A stretch of 64,000 bases of DNA from Ecdyonurus torrentis (taxonomy: Eukaryota > Arthropoda > Insecta > Ephemeroptera > Heptageniidae), in NCBI GenBank assembly GCA_949318235.1, contig OX439136.1, positions 16,557,111 to 16,621,110 on the forward strand, in the 5' to 3' direction. The translations under genes were made by a program, and so were the position numbers. A model generated the notes under the pieces. That model had not been told where the DNA came from, did no database searches, and was given only the letters and a program-made list of their open reading frames with translations. Below, piece after piece: positions 53,901 through 64,000 of this stretch. Every line of letters begins with the position of its first letter. Within the stretch, counting starts at the first letter, position 1.

Positions 53901-56010
53901 CAAATCATGCTGTAGTACATCAGGAGACCTAAGTAAACCACTTAACGCAGAAGCTGTAGCTGACATGGCTCTAATTCTCGTAGAATTGATCTCTCCTGAT
54001 GTTATGTATAATGGATTACCATGGCCTGAAGAAGATTTTACTAAAGTAACAGTCGAGAGAGATTTACATATTCGTAGAATCATGGATGATCAACCAGTAG
54101 CTTGGGATTTATTACGTTTAGCAGCTACTGAAAGACCTGCATTATGTTATTGTTCAGTTATTTTGAGAGCATATGCAGCATCATTGATGGCTCAATGGGG
54201 ATGTAGTCCAGCGTCTAGACCACTACATTTGACAAGTCAGACTCAACAACTGATTGATGTGTTGTCTTTGGGACAATTATTACCACCTACATTGGCAAGT
54301 TCAAGACATTTGTTGCCTCATGTTAATACCTCACAGGTAAATTAATGTGTGTTTGATTTTAGAAATAAGGTTGTAGCCACTTACAAGTAGAAGAAATTCA
54401 ACTTGCGAGCTGCTTATTATTATGGAGTATTTGTACTCATATTTTCTTCCAGTTTAGCATTCTGTTGTCAAAAGGGGATACAAAATAATATAGTCGCCAG
54501 CTCATAGATTTACTTGTCACTATTCGCACGTTAATTGGATAAATTAAATCACTGCCCAGAATAGAGATTATCAGATTAAAATATTCTTAACAAATTTCTA
54601 TGTCTTAAAACATCTAAAAATGTGTCTTTCTCTTGGTGGAATCAGAATTGGAATCTGTGGAGTAGTGATTACAAAAATATAAATAAAAAATAAAGGAGTT
54701 TTTTCCCCAGGTTTCCTCGCACTCTAAACCAATAAGCTCCATTAGACAAACATATTGTACTTTTATTTATTTATTTATTTTATTATATTTTTTTTTTTTT
54801 ACTTATTTTTAGCATGTTCTAAACTGTTTCATGATCTTAAAAATTTTAAATTAATTTTTACAAAAATTTTTAATTAAAAGTTGATTGCTACCACAATCAA
54901 AGTATTTTCTACTCAAAAGGAATCTAGTTGCTGAAACTATAATGTTCAGTAAAAGCACTTATAGAAAAAATTATATAAATTTGAGTTTTACGTCATTTTG
55001 CATATAAAATGCTGACATTAGGTGCTTCCTCTCCCTTATTTTTCATAATGAAGAATTTATTTATTTAACATCATTTTTACCATTGTAATCGTATATACAT
55101 AGTATCTACGCATCGAAAAAACAAATCAAATTCATTAAAATTATTATTTATAGTCATGTTGGATGTCTGAGTGGTTGTTCTGCAAATCAAATAGAGTGCT
55201 AGAGAGTCGGGAAAAGCCAAAGAGATTATAAGCTGGGAAAAACATTTCTCCGCATTATCATGCCACGTCCTGTTGTAAGAGTAGTGAGAGCCATTATTAT
55301 TTTATATGATTTAGTTTTTTAGGCTGTTTTATTGTAGTTTTTAATGATTGGTCTCACTCATTACTCTCGCCCTTGCGCCCTTTTTACTCCTGCATCTGGG
55401 GGAAATATCCCCTCTATTGGGCCGCCACTTTATAGGCTTGCCCAAATGCACAAATGCACAAGGTGTTCATTATTATTATTTTTTCCAAACAATAATAATA
55501 ATAATAAAAATAAAAAAAAACATTTACCAACAAGCTTATATTATATATTATGTGTCTTAATTATTTGTGGCACCATATCTTTTAAAACCCTTGCTAACTT
55601 ACTTTTTTATCATTTAGAATACTAGATTGATAATTACCATACCTTATTATCCATGAATTAGATACCAACACATTGATTTTGTATTTATTTTCATTTTAGC
55701 AGTTATTTCATGCATCTGACGTCACGATGTACCGATGAGGTTTTAATGGGGGTAAAGAACTTAGGGGGGGGGGGGGCTTAAAGTTATCCAGTGACCAGAG
55801 CAGTGACAGTGATTGGCGGCGGTACACTAGAATTTTTATAAAATGGGACAAAAGGATTTTGCCGAATATGCCGCACGAATGAAATCGCTAGAAAATAATT
55901 GTCACAACAACAGTTAGGTGTGTCTACTGCTGCATTTCTCCGCCTTCTTACATCACTCGTATGTGTGAGCACCAAAATATTTATGCTTGCTTGCTTGACC
56001 AGCCGACTGG

Positions 56011-56041
<31 letters not shown>

Positions 56042-56172
56042 TATATTATTATTAGTTTATTTATGTTGAAATTGATTATATATTTTATGGTTGTCAAATT
56101 TTAGTAATTGTTTGTTTTTTTTCTTTCTCTCTCTCTCTTATCCTGTCTCGAGAAAAATATCATGCATTGACA

Positions 56173-56251
<79 letters not shown>

Positions 56252-57427
56252 AAAGGTGTGCGCTAGCGTGCACCAGACGGCTGGTCAAGTAGGCAAGCAA
56301 ATTTTGGTGCTCACATAGTATAATATACCAATCATATAGGAAGGCGGAGAAATACAGCAGTAGACACACCTAACTGTTGTTGTGACAATTATTTTCTAGC
56401 GATTTCATTCGTGCGGCATATTCGGCAAAATCCTTTTGTCCCATTTTATAAAAATTCTAGTGTACATTGTGACGTCAGATATGTGAAATAACCATAAAAA
56501 AAATAATAAAATAAATACAAAATCAACGTGTTGGTGTCTAATTCATGGATAATATAATAAGGTATGGTAATTATCAATCTAGTATTTTAAATGAAACAAA
56601 AAAAAAGTACGTTGACAAGGGCTTTAATATTAAAAGCCTCAAATTCAAATTCAAAATTTCTTTATTTCTCTCTTTCCTTCAATCGTATACAATATACATC
56701 GTATTCGTCAAGGTTAATTAACAGACAGAAAAAGTCAAAACACTTACACACTTTATGCACATTTGGTGCTACTTTTACATTCATATTTATATTATTATTA
56801 AAATCAATAAAAACATAGCTGTGGGCTTACTCTAGGGCCCTGACTTTGTCAACTTTTTTTTTTTTTTTTTTTTTTTATTTACTATAAATTATTATTTAAA
56901 AATCATAAAATTCTTGCAAGTTGTAAAATGAATTATTTAATAAGAACAATTTCAATTTCTTTTTAAAAACATTGAAATCACTAATAAGTCTCATCTCTAA
57001 GGGTAATTTATTATATATGTTTAAACAAATGCAAAACGGACCGTTTTTATACATTTCAATTCTACAATATACTGATGGTAATTTACTATTTAAATTTTTA
57101 GTTTCATAATTATGAGTTGAACTCTTACTATCATTTCTTATTTCTATGTTAATTACTTTATTTATTTATTTTCTTGTCTAGGTGGTGTTATTGATGCGTG
57201 ATATTTGGAATTACTTAAGAGACAATGTCCCAGCACCTGCTTTGTTTATCAGAGATCAAAATACTGGTGTTGCATGGCGAGAAAATATGCCCCAAGATGC
57301 ACAATACACAGAAACATTACGACTTACAATGCAAACACATCTGGAAAAGTTTGGAGGACTTTACGCTCAAGTTTTTGTAAAACCTCAACTTGGTGAAGCT
57401 TTCTCTCTCAGTCTTGCTAATAATTAA
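47993..57427 (+). CDS. INTS5: Integrator complex subunit 5
   Basis: There are ten coding exons: 47,993-48,214; 48,350-48,494; 48,737-48,913; 50,136-50,332; 50,777-50,869; 51,188-51,323; 51,510-51,719; 52,227-53,109; 53,832-54,336; 57,182-57,427. All have GT-AG borders and matching phases, and join to 937 aa, slightly shorter than the roughly 1,020 aa of vertebrate INTS5. Diagnostic segments are [16 protein letters not shown] (exon 3), [15 protein letters not shown] and [10 protein letters not shown] (exon 4), and [13 protein letters not shown] (exon 5). The rest is leucine/alanine-rich and helical. INTS5 is a scaffold subunit of the nuclear Integrator complex, which cleaves snRNA 3' ends and terminates paused polymerase II. 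The exon 9 acceptor was chosen at 53,832 because the nearer AG at 53,791 breaks the frame. The last intron is 2.8 kb and full of repeats. Confidence 0.93.
48920..49045 (-). mobile_element. Probable LINE 3' end remnant in INTS5 intron 3
   Basis: Read on the minus strand it ends in AATAAAGAATTTTTGAATTT, the kind of (GAATTT)-rich tail also seen at 56,637-56,670 after a recognisable LINE frame. The body is too short to classify. Confidence 0.35.
49130..49857 (-). mobile_element. Penelope-like/retrozyme-like element, copy B
   Basis: A unit of about 728 bp in INTS5 intron 3, in reverse orientation to copy A and nearly identical to 45,799-46,524. Differences are isolated substitutions and 1-2 bp indels, such as ACATATTG against ACTATTG near 49,668. 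It has the CCAAT and TATA boxes, the initiator region and the hammerhead. It lacks the inverted tail and the upstream tail fragment seen in copy A, and I find no clear target duplication. No reverse transcriptase frame is present. Confidence 0.75.
49390..49434 (-). ncRNA. Hammerhead ribozyme, copy B
   Basis: On the minus strand this 45-nt motif is identical in sequence to the one at 46,218-46,262: stem I GCCTTA/TAAGGC, CTGATGA, stem II GTCC/GGAC, GAAA, ACCGGT and the GTC cleavage triplet. Identity of every core and stem base in two separate insertions supports a functional motif or recent common origin. Confidence 0.88.
49903..50107. mobile_element. Small inverted-repeat element next to copy B
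   Basis: Terminal repeats CTGTTGCACA (49,903) and TGTGCAACAG (50,098-50,107) enclose a sequence with repeated GGTTCCATTTTGG-like and GGTTCCGGAACC motifs. No target duplication is evident. It ends 28 bp before INTS5 exon 4. Confidence 0.5.
53180..53560. mobile_element. Degenerate remnant of the hammerhead-element family
   Basis: The stretch at 53,190-53,255 (GTTAAATTGAAAATTAAGAA and following) is a diverged copy of the tail found at 45,455-45,540 and 49,170-49,245. AACCATTGCGGTTAG (53,390) and AACCATCATGGTTAG (53,524) are diverged forms of the family's terminal ACCGCGATGGTT motif. It lies in INTS5 intron 8. Confidence 0.45.
55578..56632. mobile_element. Large foldback with CT/GA microsatellite core, in INTS5 intron 9
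   Basis: The left arm (about 55,578-55,995) and right arm (about 56,262-56,632) are inverted copies. Examples are CAATCTAGTA near the outer ends, CTGACGTCAC against GTGACGTCAG, and matching stretches around GCCGCACGAATGAAATCGC. CT repeats (56,016-56,041) on one side and about 38 GA units (56,175-56,249) on the other face each other across the centre, so the RNA could form a very long hairpin. The element has no transposase. Confidence 0.7.
56175..56249. repeat. GA microsatellite
   Basis: Uninterrupted AG dinucleotides at the centre of the foldback element. Open frames reading Glu-Arg or Leu-Ser across it are spurious. Confidence 0.95.
56637..57125 (-). pseudogene. LINE ORF2 C-terminal tail and 3' end
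   Basis: Minus-strand translation from about 57,125 down gives a typical C-terminal tail of a Jockey/BS-like LINE, with a basic segment, then [24 protein letters not shown] and a stop near 56,895. After a 3' region interrupted by a poly-A tract (56,852-56,877), it ends in GAATTT-type repeats at 56,637, next to the foldback element. The fragment is 5'-truncated, as is normal for LINEs. It sits about 60 bp upstream of the acceptor of the last INTS5 exon. Confidence 0.7.
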
Positions 57428-57722
57428 AAATAAATATTTTTATGGTTTATGTAACAGTCCCACATGTTATATGTTATAATATAACATATGGGTCTATTAC
57501 ATTTATATTTTCTATTTTTCTCTCTTTGTAATGTATACCTGTATAGATACGTGGTAATTGGTAATTGTACTATAGACTATAGTTATCAGGATGATTGCCG
57601 CAATATACAGTATATCAGCAGGTTTTTGCTGTTTTTTTATTATATATTCCACTCATTTGAGAGTTTTGAAATTTTTACATAAAAATAATTATTGAAGCAT
57701 CTCAATGAGTGCATAATATGTA
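57428..57722. other. INTS5 3' region
   Basis: AATAAA overlaps the stop region (57,429-57,434), and another candidate poly(A) signal lies at 58,060-58,065. A near-perfect AT-rich hairpin lies at about 57,468-57,488. No other gene is seen. Confidence 0.4.
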
Positions 57723-57887
57723 TACTCAAAAAAACGGAAAAGGTAGTGCCGGAAAAGGAAACCATGTGACGGTTAAAGTGGGAGGTAGCTCAGGCCTAGC
57801 TTGCTGCTGGCACCAACTTTTCTCCCACTTTTACTGTCACATGGTTTCCTTCTCCGGACACTTAATTCCTTTTCCGCATTTTGAGTA
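57723..57887. mobile_element. 165-bp foldback element between INTS5 and ELOB
   Basis: The termini are TACTCAAAA and TTTTGAGTA. The arms include CGGAAAAGG and GGAAACCATGTGAC, mirrored as GTCACATGGTTTCC and CCTTTTCCG. The centre is about 35 bp. Confidence 0.8.
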
Positions 57888-58296
57888 AAACATAAGCAGT
57901 ATTTAGTGCTACAATTTCAAAGCCTTAAAATGAGTGGAAGGTATTAAAAATTAATAATAATATTAAATACGGCATTGACTGCGGCATATTACTTAAATAT
58001 CACAGCTACTGTTCTCAAGTATACCATGTAGGTATAAATTAAGTGTTTGTAATTTTTGTAATAAAATGAACTTTAATTATTATTATTATTTATTTATGGA
58101 TAAATAACCTATAAAACTGAAATTTTTAAACAGTTTGTGGTGAAGCTAGTTTTTCTACAAATTTGTGTAATGCATGTGTGTGTTGTTATAAATGATAATC
58201 ATTTTTAGTAAAAAGAACCTGTATAATTATACAGCTTACGAGTTGCAATGTTGAATACAGATTTTTTTTTTTTTTTTTTAATGTTTTCAAATTTAC

Positions 58297-58402
58297 GCGC
58301 ACGACGCCGACGAAGCGCACCTTGAACTTCAACTTTTTTCTTTTGAAGTGAACGAAAAATTTGGCAACGTTGCTTTCTCCGTGACTGTGAAGTTGTAAAC
58401 AT
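58297..58402 (-). CDS. Possible short exon divergent from ELOB
   Basis: The minus strand has ATG at 58,402, only 78 bp from the ELOB start codon. About 35 codons of very basic sequence (MFTTSQSRRKQRCQIF..., ...ALRRRRA) follow, up to a possible donor GTAAAT at 58,296. Local GC and CpG content is well above the surroundings, as expected for an exon. Without splicing the frame runs through an A-rich tract and stops at 58,205. The length and basic composition would suit a small ribosomal or nucleic-acid-binding protein, but I do not recognise it and found no certain second exon. Confidence 0.3.
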
Positions 58403-58480
58403 TAGATTAGGAAATTTACCTAATTAAAACTTAAATTTTGATTATACTGACTAAATTTTGTTGCAACTTAACAATCCATT

Positions 58481-60692
58481 ATGGTAAGCAGAATGTAGTT
58501 TATAACTTAAAAGTAAAATATATTCAAAAACTTTGTAAATAACAGAGAATTTTCTTTCCGCCATGTGGCCTTCAATGTACCGCCACAAAAGAGCACAATG
58601 TTAAATTTCAATTTTAACCATGATTTTTGTTTTACAGGACGTATTTTTGATGATCAGACGTAAGAAAATGACTATTTTTACTGATGCTAAGGATACAACC
58701 ACAGTTCACGAGCTGAAGAAGATCATTGAGGGTAAAAATATTTCAGACTCTTGGAATTTGTCATGTTGTAACAGGTTAACACCACTTCAAGTTTGCCTTC
58801 ATCGCATTTTGTATGTTTTACTACATAATGGAGTAATAAATTCAATTTTAATTACGTTAAATACTTATTTAGAGAACTGTTCAAGTATATTTTGTATTAA
58901 TGTTTGCTGAAATAGCCAATAAAATGGTTCCTTGATATGTGAAATGTCATACAACACACATAACCATGCACATACATACATACCAAATATTTTGACCTTG
59001 GAGATGTTTTCTCCCTTATTGAAAAGTCAAGTCTAACATGCTTTTGTTCAGGGATGCTTGTTTGTGATATTACATACATAGTTGTAAATGAAACACAAGG
59101 CAAGATTTTAGTAATATTATGTATTGATTTAGCTGCATAAAAACGCCATACATACATACCATAACTGTACATACTTAAACAAATTTTGTAATGGTGCTTC
59201 GCTGATTCTGATAGTTTTGTCCCACTTTTGATTTGCTGCCCGATTTACACAAAATTTACTGAGATTTATAAATGGTAATGAGATTAACATTGCTTAATTG
59301 ACTTAAATACATTTTCTGCTCCCTTCGAGCGATACTTAACCCTAAAAATAAGTACTTTTTTCTTCTTTTCTAAAACAATTCAATAGTAATCAGTTGTTTA
59401 TATGACTTTTCTAGTCCGCGAGATAAGTGAGCCCCGCAAGGGTTACAATATAGACTACACACCCCTCTACTATAAGAGTAAAAAATATGTGTCCCTTGTT
59501 CTACCTGCTAAGTTAACCTGAAAAGGTGTACAGATTTCTTAATTGCACAGTAAAGGAAATCTACTACGTCTACTACTCTTTACCCTCGCTGGGCTTGCTT
59601 ATCCCCCAGGCTAGAAAAGTCAAATAAACGACTTATTTCTATTGAATTAATTTAGAGAAGAACAAAAATTACTTATTTTTAGGGTCAAGTATCGCTTTAA
59701 AGCTTGGTTCTAGCAATGTTTGTTTTATACTCCCCCCCCCCCCCCCTCCTGAAGAAAGTCAGACAGTCTGCTTACTGAAGGGCGTATCCAAGGATAATTA
59801 AAAATAAACTCCATGTATGTATATATGTAAATAAATAAAACCTAGGAAAAAATTGGGTATAAATTTTGGACACTAGTTTCATAACTTCATCTCTTAGATG
59901 TTGAAATCCACAAATATATTTATAATTGTTGGTATACTTCTTATTGGTATATAAGAAAATAAGTTATCAATGATAACATAATTTTGGATTGAATATTGAA
60001 TTCCCTAAGTATAAATATTCCCATTCCCCAATTTTTCCTAATCTATTTATGTGATTTTCTATCAAATTTTATGAATTCCCTTAACTGTTAATTTATCTAT
60101 ATTGAATATCCTCCCTAATTGCTTCAATAATCTAATTTATTACAATAAAACTTGAATTTGATCATCTTATCCATAGTCTGCTGTACACTCCTCCCAAATA
60201 CAGAGCTGGTATGGCAGAGTGCGAGTGGTGAAGGCAGCTGACTTGCAACTCTGTACTGCTCACCGAGTATAGGTTCGAGCATTCGAGCCACTGCTGGGTG
60301 CGTACGTGAAGTGTGAGAGCACAACACATTGCATGATGCATATTTATATGCATTCCATGACAACGCACAGTATTCGGGAGGTGCATGATTGATGTGATTG
60401 CACCGACCAGCCTGCCTAGATGTTTCTATGGTTTCTCTAGGCTGTCATGGCGAATGCCGGGCTGTGTACTTAGGCCGTGGCCGGCCCGTGTGTGCTTTTC
60501 CATTAATTGGAAAGTCCTTACCTGTCGATAAGACAATGTCTTGACTGGGACTGGGATTGGTGTATAGGGTGGTTTCACTCATGTTAAAGTCGACGTCATA
60601 AACGAGTACTAAATAACATTGGCCTGTATAGGAAAATGGCATATTTTGCCAGTTTAAAAATACTTTGCACTATATGTATGTATATGTATATA

Positions 60693-60773
<81 letters not shown>

Positions 60774-61749
60774 TTATATAGGCCTATATAAAGATAGCTT
60801 ATTATGCAACCTCTAGTTAAACCTTAGTTATCTTTTTTTAATTGTTGCAACTATCAAAATAACAACTTAAGGTACTACTTTAGGGAAGGAGTGTACTTTT
60901 ATTATTTTGAGTTAAGTTTAGACTGCTGTGTACCCAAAAGTGAAATCAAAAAAATTCTATTTATAAACTCGAGTCAAAGTGTCAAAAATGTCCCGCCCCC
61001 TATCAGGGTCGGCCTGGGAGGAAAAGGCCTGGTCCGCGAGATTACAAAAGGGCCCGCGAACAAATGCGCCGCAGGTGAAAATTTTTGAGGCCACGCCCCC
61101 TTTTAATTAGGAATTTACTTAAAATACTTCACTTATGTATGAGATTTTTATGACATGCACACTACAAATAAAATCATTATAATGTTTTTAAATGAGCTAA
61201 GATAATGGAGAAAAATATGGTGTTAAGAAAAAAGCTTAAATTAAAAAATACAATTGAATAAAATCAACTATTTTATTTAAACGCGGAGAACGACAGCTTT
61301 CTTTGTTTAGGATCATTTCCACACTTAGCCAACTCTTTTCTAGCGGACTGAGTTTGTTTTAGTGCACCAGTATTGTGTTTATATTCTGGTTTAGAAAACA
61401 TTTAGGAGCGATAATTTAATTATAAATTTATCTTTACTATTTAGTATTGTCACACCGACACACTTGCTGCACCAAGTCACATTTCTTCCCCGCCGTTCAA
61501 TCAAAAAATCACATTTTTTTTTTTATTATTTTTACCAATATAAAGGGGGACAAATTATATGAAGGAGATGAACAATAACAAAACAATTGCTAATTGACCA
61601 CTAGACTAGAGTTCAATAGGAGTGCAATTTTTTTAAAAATTAAAAGCGGATAGAATTTTAAGATTGGATGTAATTTCTTATCATCTTTTGAAAGAAAAAG
61701 AAAATTCATCAGTCTGAAATTGTCCTTTTAATTTTCTTCTTCTTCTTCT

Positions 61750-61806
<57 letters not shown>

Positions 61807-63212
61807 GGAGTGTTGTGGGCACGGCAAGGGCCCGCGCCCGGGGGGGGGGGGCCCGGTCCGCAATCGCGGACTAGCGGACCTGGCCAGGCCGACCCTGCCC
61901 CCTATGCTAATGAATCTATATTTGAACCCCGATTTTGACGCACTTTGAATTTTTATCAGCGTTTAAAAAAAATATACTAGCTTTTTTTTTCGTGTTGACT
62001 TTTAAATAAAAAGGATTTTTCATATTTTTCTAGAAAGAATTTGCAGAGAAAAAAATTATGGCAAATTGACCCAAGTTAATCAAATATGCAATCTTCAATC
62101 CTTTTTTTTTTTTTTTTTTTTTTTTTCGTAAAAATCTCTTAAAAATTGTTTTAAATCTCAATTTCATTATTAGTTTGATCTATAAATCACGCTAGTATTT
62201 TTTATTGAGAAGTTGGTCAATTCAATTTTGCACACGGTGAGCTTGAAGTTTTGTATCTTGTGCATGCTAAAGGAGGCGTAACCGGAAAAACAACAACGAC
62301 TTAGCCACTAATTTGGGCTTTGGGGAAGATTTTATTTGAGCCCAAACTTTTAGGAGTATAGAGAATTGATCCTTGGTTTATTATAAAGCTAAAAAATGAT
62401 CTGAAATATATTTTTACCACAAAAATGCTACCCTAAAGTAGTACCTTAACTACAGTTTAATTAGCTATAGTTAGCATTGCAGCTTATAGGGAGTGTGGTT
62501 GCAAGGTGTCTATACAAATTGTTCAGAAACTTTTGTCCAGAGGTAAGAACTGTTCAATTCATGTTCATTCGTAAAAATCACATTACATCAGCTCTCGGGT
62601 TGCAAGTATATTACCAATCAAAAGTGACTTGCAGTACTGAGCAATACTACCTGCAATACTTCGTATTATAGTACCTCTATGGTCTAGAATGTATTCCAGC
62701 CAGGGGCGTATTCAGGGGGAGGGGGTCGGGTTTTGGACCCCCCCCCCCTTTCAGGTCTGAAAAAGCATAGGAAAAGGGGGTGGTTTTCCCCCTTTTCTTA
62801 TGCTCAATATAGACTGAACCCCTCCCGTCGCAAAATCCTGGATACGCCCCTGATTCCAGCTCCATAGTATTACATATTTGGGTACACTTGATTGTGATAT
62901 ATTTTGTCATTGAAAAACAAGCGCTAAATTTGCAATGTTATTCTTATGAGAAAAACACTTGCGGGATTTAAATGGTAAAATATATTATCACAATCGTGTT
63001 TACATGAATGGTGACAGTTATTTAATTTATGAATGTAAAATTGCATTTATTTATTTTGTGATTTCAGGAATCTTAAAGTTCCCACCTCAGGATCAAAAGC
63101 TGTTCAACAAGGACAGCATTTTGATGGAGGATGACAAAGTGCTGCAAGACTATGGATTGAATGCTACAACAGCTAAAGCCCAGTCACCTGCTCCAGTAGG
63201 TCTGGCTGTGAG
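58481..63212 (+). CDS. ELOB: Elongin B (3' exon beyond the window)
   Basis: Coding exons are 58,481-58,483 (the ATG alone, followed by GTAAGC), 58,638-58,731 and 63,068-63,212. Phases fit (0, 1, 2) and give 80 codons beginning [20 protein letters not shown], then [32 protein letters not shown] and APVGLAVR. This is the ubiquitin-like domain of Elongin B. The last roughly 35-40 residues should lie past 64,000. Elongin B pairs with Elongin C in the Elongin transcription factor and in cullin-2/5 ubiquitin ligases with VHL or SOCS-box receptors. Intron 2 (58,732-63,067) is 4.3 kb and filled with mobile elements. Confidence 0.95.
59329..59696. mobile_element. Foldback element in ELOB intron 2
   Basis: The left arm from GCGATACTTAACCCTAAAAA (59,330) is mirrored by the right arm ending TTTTTAGGGTCAAGTATCGC (59,695). 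Inner arms contain GACTTTTCTAG and CTAGAAAAGTC. Arms of about 120 bp surround a centre of about 130 bp. Confidence 0.78.
60205..60650 (+). mobile_element. tRNA-derived SINE in ELOB intron 2
   Basis: A tRNA-like head has an A-box region (TGGCAGAGTGCGAGTGG, 60,212-60,228) and a B box (GGTTCGAGC, 60,272-60,280). Between them GGCAGCTGACTTGCAACTC resembles the anticodon arm of a Ser/Leu-type tRNA. The A-to-B spacing of about 60 bp fits a class II tRNA. An unrelated GC-rich body follows to about 60,650, then GT/AT simple repeats. The tRNA part is too degenerate to be a working tRNA gene. Confidence 0.6.
60693..60770. repeat. GT then TA compound microsatellite
   Basis: About 8 GT units are followed by about 30 TA units just downstream of the SINE body. 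Confidence 0.92.
61004..61897. mobile_element. Non-autonomous hAT-type element (894 bp)
   Basis: Terminal inverted repeats CAGGGTCGGCCTGG and CCAGGCCGACCCTG are flanked by an exact 8-bp target duplication CCCCCTAT (60,996-61,003 and 61,898-61,905). An 8-bp duplication and CAGGG...CCCTG ends are typical of hAT transposons. There is no transposase frame; the interior is AT-rich with a long poly-T tract (61,751-61,802) and GC-rich subterminal blocks. It may have landed inside an older diverged inverted-repeat element, since AAGGTACTACTTTAGGG (60,871) is mirrored by CCCTAAAGTAGTACCTT (62,432). Confidence 0.85.
62701..62852. mobile_element. hAT-type MITE (152 bp)
   Basis: The ends CAGGGGCGTATTCAGG and CCTGGATACGCCCCTG are inverted repeats. 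The 8-bp target duplication ATTCCAGC (62,693-62,700 and 62,853-62,860) is exact. The arms continue inward with C/G-rich runs, so it can fold on itself. It is too short to code for anything. Confidence 0.9.
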
Positions 63213-64000
63213 GTAAGTTTTAATAGATTCAAAGTCTAGATTTATGCTCTTTGGCACTCTTGGATTACACATGTTACATTCCCTTAGCAAACATACAACC
63301 ATCCTTTAACATTGATTTCAATTGAGAGAAATTTTGATGGTATCTCTAGTGAGTTCATCTTTTAGTCTGGGTATTCCTATCCTGGATATCCCCCCCCCCC
63401 CCCCCCCATTATTTATTTATTTATTTTTATTGATATTATAAACGTCTGCTAAATTGAATCCTGGCCTTGCTTGTAGGCATACTACATCAATTGGCACAAA
63501 TACATAATTATCCATTTCAGATGTAAATATTATCGGATCACTTATATTCTGAGGTTAAATTAGTTATTTTGGCTGACCTCTCTTAAAATCATACGTAAGA
63601 ACCAGCATATCATTAACATATCAATCTATATTCAGGAATATATTATATTGTAAATTATTAAAATATTTTAAGTTCATAATATCCTTAAGAGTTGCATTTA
63701 GATAGCTTGTATCTCAAAATCTAAAAAGAAAACTTTTAAACTTTATGATGCCATTTAAAAGTCACCTAAAAGAAATTTTTCAGAACCCGTGACCATCAGA
63801 TGAGAAAGAAAAGCATTATTGAAATTATCATAGGCTCTTATAGGACTAAAACTATAAGAAATCAGAAATTAAAATCTAGCATAGTTCAAATTTATGCCCT
63901 CTCGATTATTAATTTGTGCTCTCTCATTTGTTTACATTTTTGATGATGCCTTATCCTAATGTATCACTGCAAAATTTAAGATTTCTCTTACAACTATTAA
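63213..64000 (+). other. Start of ELOB intron 3
   Basis: Begins with a strong donor GTAAGT after GLAVR. It holds a poly-C tract (about 63,390-63,407) and a short TTTA repeat. No further exon is seen before the window ends. Confidence 0.7.

Noticed and set aside
55150..55230. A tRNA-like GTCTGAGTGGT motif
   Set aside because: It resembles an A box, but no B box or cloverleaf follows within the expected distance.

Overview
This window is animal nuclear DNA, most likely from an arthropod. Three recognisable genes have GT-AG introns, an AT-rich intergenic background, and core promoters with arthropod-like TCAGTY initiators. I cannot name the species. Coordinates of spliced genes were worked out by hand from reading frame, splice phase and family resemblance.

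Positions 1-25,249 are one giant non-coding tandem array. The repeating unit is a higher-order repeat of about 11,074 bp made of a long subunit (about 7.27 kb) and a short subunit (about 3.8 kb). The order is long-short-long-short, then a truncated fifth subunit. Each subunit joins a CpG-rich block to an AT-rich block. The CpG-rich block holds a conserved cluster of TGCGCA (NRF1-type), ACTTCCGG (ETS/GABP-type) and AAGATGGCGG (YY1/Pho-type) motifs. In the long subunit the AT-rich block is expanded by roughly four tandem copies of a 1-kb segment. The array stops abruptly at 25,249 against a LINE ORF2 fragment (25,250-25,962). I found no credible protein gene in the array.

Positions 25,963-41,900 form an AT-rich, gene-poor stretch with microsatellites and foldback elements. 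At 41,903-42,350 there is a promoter and first coding exon of an unidentified minus-strand gene whose later exons I could not find.

Positions 42,950-63,212 hold three genes. ECHDC3 (minus, 7 coding exons, 281 aa, mitochondrial crotonase family) and INTS5 (plus, 10 coding exons, 937 aa, Integrator subunit 5) are head to head with only 314 bp between start codons. ELOB (Elongin B, plus) follows; its first coding exon is only the ATG and its last exon lies beyond the window.

The introns are crowded with foldback elements, hAT-type elements with exact 8-bp target duplications, a tRNA-derived SINE and LINE 3' tails. Most notable are two copies (45.8 and 49.5 kb, opposite strands) of a roughly 727-bp Penelope-like or retrozyme-like retroelement. 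Each copy carries a complete hammerhead ribozyme just downstream of its own TATA-type promoter. The ribozymes and the promoter-bearing giant array are the two features most worth following up.
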